Assembly: GCA_002390485.1 (NCBI GenBank)
Contig: DGPO01000012.1
Coordinates: 1 to 11,347, forward strand
Length of the DNA stretch: 11,347 nucleotides
Source of the DNA: Halieaceae bacterium UBA4438
GTDB taxonomy: Bacteria; Pseudomonadota; Gammaproteobacteria; Pseudomonadales; Halieaceae
Reading direction: 5' to 3'
In this document: positions 7,128 to 11,347 of the stretch, piece by piece
How positions within the stretch are numbered: position 1 is the stretch's first letter
Layout of the letters: each line of letters opens with the position of its first letter
Notes under the pieces: generated by a model
The model's database searches: none
What the model was told of the DNA's origin: nothing
What the model saw: the letters and a program-made list of their open reading frames with translations, nothing else
Program-made: the position numbers and the translations under genes

Positions 7128-7757
7128 CTGGGGCCAGGTCCAGCCACCAAGATCCTGCCAACGATTGACGATCCCGGCAAATAACTCGGCCGTTTTATGC
7201 GCATCATAGTCCGCGGAATGGGCTTCACTGTTGCTGAATTCGATGCCGGCGCGCTTGCAGGCTTTCGCTAACACCGTATGCCCATAGGCAAGTCCTGCCA
7301 ATGTTGACGTGTCAAAGTGTGAAAACGGATGAAAGGGATTTCGCTTTATTTCACAGCGATCGGCGGCTGCGTTGAGAAAGCCTGCATCAAAGTGTGCGTT
7401 GTGGCCCACTAAAATAGCGCGGTTGCAGCCCATGTCCCTGACGGCGCGCCGAACTTCAGCAAAGATATCGCCCAAGGCAATTTCTTCGGGAACGGCCTCT
7501 CGCAAAGGATTTTCAGGATCTATCCCAGTGAATTCAAGTGCTGCAGGCTCAAGGTTCGCGCCTTCAAAAGGATCTACATTGCGCGCAAGCGTCTGGCCAA
7601 CCGTGAGGCGACCGTCGGCATCGATGTCAAAAAATGTTGCTGCAATCTCAAGGATCGCATCGGTATTAGAATTAAAGCCGCCCGTTTCTAAGTCGACCAC
7701 CACCGGAAGAAATCCGCGAAACCGATTTTTCATCAACTTTTCCATGTGATCACTCAT
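7104..7757 (-). CDS. rnt: Ribonuclease T
   Basis: A DEDDh 3'-5' exoribonuclease that trims the 3' ends of tRNA, 5S and 23S rRNA and removes the terminal A in end turnover; it works as a dimer in the cytoplasm. The 217 residues compare with 215 in E. coli. Active-site residues all fall where expected: D22 and E24 in VDLETGG, D124 in HNAHFDAGF, and H180 and D185 in HSADYDAHKTA. The ATG at 7757 gives MSDHMEKLMKNRFRGF, which aligns with the MSD...RFRGF start of the E. coli enzyme. It overlaps the pyrC stop as ATGA, so it is probably translated by coupling to pyrC; no strong ribosome binding site precedes it. Open reading continues upstream to 7946, but that part lies within pyrC and is not RNase T sequence. 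RNase T is largely restricted to Gammaproteobacteria, which supports the placement of the organism. Confidence 0.95.
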   Translation of the reverse strand: MSDHMEKLMKNRFRGFLPVVVDLETGGFNSNTDAILEIAATFFDIDADGRLTVGQTLARNVDPFEGANLEPAALEFTGIDPENPLREAVPEEIALGDIFAEVRRAVRDMGCNRAILVGHNAHFDAGFLNAAADRCEIKRNPFHPFSHFDTSTLAGLAYGHTVLAKACKRAGIEFSNSEAHSADYDAHKTAELFAGIVNRWQDLGGWTWPQIDQVGSE

Positions 7758-8794
7758 CGGGACGGTTCCAGTCGCCAGGGCAGTAACTCGCCGGCTCTCA
7801 GGGGGGTGACGGTGCTGGCACCAAAGGTCAAGCTCTCGGGTGCGCGCGTTGCGTCCTTTACCAGATCGACCGTGTCGGTGTTTCTGGGTCTGCGGTAAAA
7901 ATCCGCGCCGAAGTGACTGGTAAATCCCTCGAGTCGATCCAAGCACCCCTCTTCTTCAAACACCTCTGCATACAAAGGGATTGCGGCGTGAGCACTGTAG
8001 CAGCCGGCACAACCACAGGCAGACTCTTTTGTCTCAACGGTGTGCGGTGCGGAATCGGTACCTATAAAAAATCGGGGATTACCTGAGGTCGCTGCGGCGC
8101 GCAGTGATTCTTTATGGCTTCTGCGCTTGAGTACCGGCAAACAAAAAAGGTGGGGGCGTATACCTCCGACAAGCATATCGTTGCGGTCAAACAGTAGGTG
8201 CTGCGGCGTGATGGTGGCTGCGACGCCCTCTCTCGCCTCACTGACAAAGGCGACCGAGTCTTGTGTTGTGATGTGCTCCAGAATAACCCGCAATTCTGTA
8301 AATTCCGCGGTCAGTGGGCCGAGCGTACGCTCGATGAACTTGGCTTCTCGATCGAAGATATCGACCTCTGGATCCGTCACTTCACCGTGGATCAGTAACG
8401 GGACATCGTATTCTTGCATGGCGGCCAAGGTGGGTTTGAGCGACTCAAGGCCGGTCACGCCCGCTGCAGAGTTGGTGGTTGCGCCTGCAGGGTAAAGCTT
8501 AACACCGCAGACCAAGGGAGACGCCGCCGCCTCGCGAATGTCCTGCGGGGTAGTGTTGTCGGTCAAGTACAGCGTCATGAGGGGCTCAAAGTCAGGCGCC
8601 TTGCTCAGCGCCGACAGAATTCGGCTGTGATAAGCAGTGGCATCAGCCACTGTGAGGACGGGTGGGCTGAGATTAGGCATGATCACGGCACGATTAGCCC
8701 AGGCGGCAACATCGTTGACAGTTCGATCCAGCATATCGCCGTCGCGTAAATGAATGTGCCAATCATCGGGCTTTGTGATGGTTATTCGGGACAT
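7754..8794 (-). CDS. pyrC: Dihydroorotase
   Basis: Third step of de novo pyrimidine synthesis: reversible cyclisation of N-carbamoyl-L-aspartate to dihydroorotate in the cytoplasm. The 346 residues match the E. coli-type (class II) enzyme of 348. Metal ligands are present: H13 and H15 in DDWHIHLRDGD, K99 (the carboxylated lysine) in VKLYPAGATTNS, H136 in HGEVTD, H174 in EHITT, and D247 in GTDSAPH. The CGCAGC segment near 260 matches the E. coli enzyme. The ATG at 8794 has an AAAGAG about seven bases upstream. Its stop overlaps the rnt start by four bases (ATGA). It is divergent from argG across a 102-bp spacer. Confidence 0.96.
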   Translation of the reverse strand: MSRITITKPDDWHIHLRDGDMLDRTVNDVAAWANRAVIMPNLSPPVLTVADATAYHSRILSALSKAPDFEPLMTLYLTDNTTPQDIREAAASPLVCGVKLYPAGATTNSAAGVTGLESLKPTLAAMQEYDVPLLIHGEVTDPEVDIFDREAKFIERTLGPLTAEFTELRVILEHITTQDSVAFVSEAREGVAATITPQHLLFDRNDMLVGGIRPHLFCLPVLKRRSHKESLRAAATSGNPRFFIGTDSAPHTVETKESACGCAGCYSAHAAIPLYAEVFEEEGCLDRLEGFTSHFGADFYRRPRNTDTVDLVKDATRAPESLTFGASTVTPLRAGELLPWRLEPSR

Positions 8795-8896
8795 TTTCTA
8801 ACTCTTTGCGCGTTGAGGGCCGTAGTTTAGCAGTGATCGGCTGTCCAACGGGGCTTGCCGCGCGTAAACTTCACCGCCTAACTATAGGAGCGGTAA
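8795..8896. promoter_or_regulatory. Divergent promoter region, pyrC / argG
   Basis: Both genes must be driven from this 102-bp region. On the minus strand TGCTAAACT (about 8826-8834) resembles an extended -10 box for pyrC, without a good -35. On the plus strand TTGCCG (8855-8860) followed by TAACTATA is promoter-like but would place the transcript start on top of the argG ribosome binding site, so it is doubtful. The argG site TAGGAG (8885-8890) is six bases before its ATG. I see no clear ARG box or pyrimidine leader peptide with an attenuator. Confidence 0.4.
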
Positions 8897-10123
8897 ATGA
8901 GCAGTGTGAACAAGGTTGTCCTCGCGTATTCGGGCGGTCTGGATACGTCGGTTATTGTCAGATGGCTACAAGACACTTACGCCTGTGAGGTGGTCACCTT
9001 CACCGCCGATATAGGTCAGGGTGAAGAGGTAGAACCGGCACGTGCGAAAGCCGAGGCGCTTGGCGTTAAGGAAATATATATTGATGACCTGCGTGAGGAG
9101 TTCGTTGCCGATTACGTCTTCCCTATGTTCCGGGCCAATACCATTTACGAGGGCGAGTACTTATTGGGTACCTCGATAGCACGCCCGCTCATTGCAAAGC
9201 GATTGGTTGAAATTGCGAATGAGACAGGGGCCGATGCGATTTCACACGGCGCGACGGGCAAAGGCAACGATCAGATCCGATTTGAGCTTGGGGCATACGC
9301 ATTGAAGCCAGGCATTCAAGTGATCGCACCCTGGCGTGAGTGGGACTTGAGCTCTCGTGAGTCACTCATGGCCTACTGCGCGGAGCGCTCGATCCCTGTT
9401 GATTTCTCAAACGCGAAAAAGAAGTCGCCTTATTCCATGGACGCCAATCTGTTGCACATCTCCTACGAGGGCGATGTCTTGGAGGACCCCTGGTGTCCAC
9501 CCGAGGAATCGATGTGGCGCTGGTCGGTGTCCCCTGAGGCTGCCCCTGATGCGGGACTTGAGCTGACGCTGACGTTCGAGTGCGGTGATGTTGTCGCAAT
9601 TGACGGTGTGCGCCTCTCGCCTGCAACCGTGCTAGCGACGCTCAACCGTATGGGTGGTGAGCACGGTGTGGGGCGCTTAGATATTGTCGAAAACCGTTAC
9701 GTCGGTATGAAGTCGCGCGGTTGCTACGAAACGCCGGGGGGTACCATCTTACTTCGAGCGCATCGCGCCATCGAATCACTGACGCTGGACCGCGAAGTGG
9801 CACACCTCAAGGACGAGCTCATGCCACGTTACGCGAAAATGATTTATAACGGGTACTGGTGGGCACCCGAAAGGGTGATGCTCCAGACGGCCATTGATGA
9901 AACGCAGCGCGTTGTTAATGGTGACGTACGAATTCGATTGTACAAGGGGAACGTGACGGTCACCGGGCGTCGCTCCGCGGATTCACTGTTTGACGACGCT
10001 ATTGCGACGTTTGAAGATGATGCTGGAAAGTATGATCAGGGCGATGCAGAAGGCTTTATAAAGCTCAATGCACTGCGCTTGCGTATTGCTGCCGAGAAAG
10101 GCCGCTCCATACTCGGCGACTGA
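8897..10123 (+). CDS. argG: Argininosuccinate synthase
   Basis: Joins citrulline and aspartate, using ATP and releasing AMP and PPi, to make argininosuccinate in arginine synthesis. The 408 residues fit the common bacterial type of about 400, not the longer 447-residue E. coli type. The ATP-binding AYSGGLDTS lies at 10-18, [11 protein letters not shown] at 91-101, and [15 protein letters not shown], the signature for nucleotide and citrulline/aspartate binding, at 116-130. [20 protein letters not shown] is also characteristic. The ATG at 8897 has TAGGAG six bases upstream. The next gene starts 37 bases after the stop, with no terminator hairpin in between, so read-through into it is likely. 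In pseudomonads argG also lies beside pyrC and rnt, but with motY between. Confidence 0.97.
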   Translation: MSSVNKVVLAYSGGLDTSVIVRWLQDTYACEVVTFTADIGQGEEVEPARAKAEALGVKEIYIDDLREEFVADYVFPMFRANTIYEGEYLLGTSIARPLIAKRLVEIANETGADAISHGATGKGNDQIRFELGAYALKPGIQVIAPWREWDLSSRESLMAYCAERSIPVDFSNAKKKSPYSMDANLLHISYEGDVLEDPWCPPEESMWRWSVSPEAAPDAGLELTLTFECGDVVAIDGVRLSPATVLATLNRMGGEHGVGRLDIVENRYVGMKSRGCYETPGGTILLRAHRAIESLTLDREVAHLKDELMPRYAKMIYNGYWWAPERVMLQTAIDETQRVVNGDVRIRLYKGNVTVTGRRSADSLFDDAIATFEDDAGKYDQGDAEGFIKLNALRLRIAAEKGRSILGD

Positions 10124-10160
10124 TGCGCTCTGCTTTGGTTTTGAGAAAAAGGTGTTAACT

Positions 10161-11347
10161 ATGAACAACAACTCACCCGACTCTGCGCTCCATACCGACG
10201 TGATGATCGTTGGTGCTGGACTCTCGGGTATCGGCGCGGCGGTGCATTTGCAGACGAAGTGTCCGGACCGCGATTACATGCTCATAGAGCGTCGCGACGC
10301 CATTGGCGGGACTTGGGATTTATTTAAATATCCGGGCATTCGCTCAGACTCTGACATGCACACGCTGGGCTATAACTTCAAGCCGTGGCGAGCAAAGAAA
10401 GCCATCGCCGACGGACCTGCGATTTGGGACTACGTCAACGAGACGGCCGATGAGTATGGCATTCGTGAAAGGACCCAGTTTGGGCACAAACTGATCGATG
10501 CGTCATGGTCTTCTGAGTCGGCCACGTGGTTGCTGACGGTTGAGACCAGTGAGGAGACACGGTACTTCACCTGTAACTTTTTGTTGATGTGTGCCGGGTA
10601 TTACAACTACGACGCGGGACATCAACCTGACTTTCAAGGCCGCGATAGTTTCCAAGGACAGTGGGTCCACCCCCAGTTCTGGCCGGACGACCTCGACTAC
10701 ACCGGAAAGCGAGTGGTTGTTATCGGCTCTGGCGCCACCGCCATGACGTTGGTGCCTAACATGGCTCTGAAGGCCGAGAAGGTCACCATGGTGCAGCGGT
10801 CGCCCACATATGTTGTCTCTAGACCCTCCGTTGATGCGTTTGCGAACTTCTTGCGACACATACTGCCGGCGAGTTGGGCATACAGCCTCGTGCGCTTTAA
10901 AAATACGTTGTGGCAACAACTGATCTACAACCAAACACGGACGAATCCTGACCGTGTCGCCGAAAATCTTTTGGGAGAGGTCGAGAAAGCGGTTGGCGAT
11001 GTGGTCGATGTCAAAAAGCACTTCACACCGACCTATAACCCTTGGGATCAGCGGTTGTGTCTGGTGCCGGATGACGATTTGTTCACCGCACTGCGCACGG
11101 GAAAAGCCGAGGTGGTGACAGATACGATCTCTCACATTGATGCGACGGGTTTAGTCACGGGTTCCGGCGAGCGTATCGAGGCCGATATTATCGTTTCAGC
11201 GACTGGGATTGAGCTGCTCAATTTAGGGGGTGCCGAGTTTAGTGTCGACAGCAAGCCTGTGAATTTTGCCGACGAGTGGACGTATAAAGGTGTGATGTGC
11301 TCGAACATTCCTAATATGGTGCAGACGTTTGGATACATTAATGCGTC
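10161..11347 (+). CDS. EthA-like flavin-containing (Baeyer-Villiger) monooxygenase, C terminus beyond window
   Basis: A FAD- and NADPH-dependent oxygenase that would insert oxygen next to a ketone or oxidise sulfur or nitrogen compounds. The visible 395 residues begin MNNNSPDSALHTDV. The FAD Rossmann motif GAGLSGIG is at 18-25, then GGTWDLFKYPGIRSDSDMHT (49-68), the Baeyer-Villiger fingerprint FxGxxxHxxxWP as F164, G166, H170, W174, P175, and the NADPH motif GSGATA (189-194). YNPWDQRLCLVP and the ATG-type motif SATGIE follow. Residue by residue it is closest in memory to mycobacterial EthA, whose length of about 490 implies roughly 95 residues missing on the right. The ATG at 10161 has AAGG eight bases upstream. 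The frame is open without a break to the last base. The substrate cannot be told from sequence. It follows argG by 37 bases but is not an arginine gene. Confidence 0.92.
   Translation, partial: MNNNSPDSALHTDVMIVGAGLSGIGAAVHLQTKCPDRDYMLIERRDAIGGTWDLFKYPGIRSDSDMHTLGYNFKPWRAKKAIADGPAIWDYVNETADEYGIRERTQFGHKLIDASWSSESATWLLTVETSEETRYFTCNFLLMCAGYYNYDAGHQPDFQGRDSFQGQWVHPQFWPDDLDYTGKRVVVIGSGATAMTLVPNMALKAEKVTMVQRSPTYVVSRPSVDAFANFLRHILPASWAYSLVRFKNTLWQQLIYNQTRTNPDRVAENLLGEVEKAVGDVVDVKKHFTPTYNPWDQRLCLVPDDDLFTALRTGKAEVVTDTISHIDATGLVTGSGERIEADIIVSATGIELLNLGGAEFSVDSKPVNFADEWTYKGVMCSNIPNMVQTFGYINA

Noticed and set aside
7758..7946. Open upstream extension of rnt by 63 codons
   Set aside because: It lies wholly within the 3' end of pyrC in another frame and has no RNase T similarity; the MSD start at 7757 aligns with known RNase T.
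8040..8495. Plus-strand 151-codon open frame
   Set aside because: Antisense to the well-conserved core of pyrC, with no ribosome binding site or known domain.
10503..11135. Minus-strand 210-codon open frame
   Set aside because: It is antisense to the monooxygenase, whose frame has clear FAD, NADPH and Baeyer-Villiger motifs; the antisense product is Arg/His-rich without a recognisable domain.
1..11347. A defence, secretion or mobile system
   Set aside because: No transposase, integrase, toxin-antitoxin pair, nuclease-helicase cluster, direct-repeat array or tRNA-adjacent attachment site was seen; nearly all genes are recognisable housekeeping families.

Overview
The window reads as chromosomal core DNA of a gammaproteobacterium. 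RNase T and the PyrC of the Escherichia coli type point there, as does Mpl with its RSNTMK signature. The grouping of argG, pyrC and rnt resembles the argG-motY-pyrC-rnt neighbourhood of pseudomonads as I recall it. A PPi-type phosphofructokinase, an EthA-like Baeyer-Villiger monooxygenase and a large RND exporter would suit a marine, lipid- or hydrocarbon-using lineage such as Halieaceae (OM60/NOR5), but that placement is a guess from gene content. Nothing marks a phage, transposon, plasmid, CRISPR array, tRNA or rRNA. Genes are very tightly packed: almost no gap exceeds 160 bases.

Layout. (1) Positions 1-143, minus strand: start of a histone H1/AlgP-like KAAP-repeat protein that runs off the left edge. 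(2) 299-988, plus: an M15 (VanY/LdcB-type) peptidase with no visible signal peptide, meeting tail-to-tail with (3) 995-2266, minus: a phosphofructokinase with PPi-type active-site residues. (4) 2341-7102, plus: a four-gene apparent operon, mpl, an 842-residue RND exporter, a YkgJ-type cysteine cluster protein and a Lon N-terminal-domain protein, with spacings of 25 nt, -1 nt (TAGTG) and -8 nt. (5) 7104-8794, minus: pyrC followed by rnt, joined by an ATGA overlap. (6) 8897-11347, plus: argG, then after 37 nt an EthA-like flavin monooxygenase cut by the right edge.

How the parts may connect. The M15 peptidase and Mpl both act on murein peptides; if the peptidase is cytoplasmic as it appears, it could trim recycled peptides for Mpl (inference). 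PyrC and ArgG are divergently transcribed from a 102-bp spacer and belong to the two pathways that share carbamoyl phosphate (pyrimidines and arginine). PyrC and RNase T look co-translated. The RND exporter, YkgJ and Lon-domain proteins look translationally coupled but have no established joint function.

I see no clear new multi-gene system. The points most worth a second look are the acidic, internally duplicated insert in the RND exporter, the variant GGGDS loop of the phosphofructokinase, the apparently cytoplasmic M15 peptidase near mpl, and the coupled exporter-YkgJ-Lon-domain cluster.
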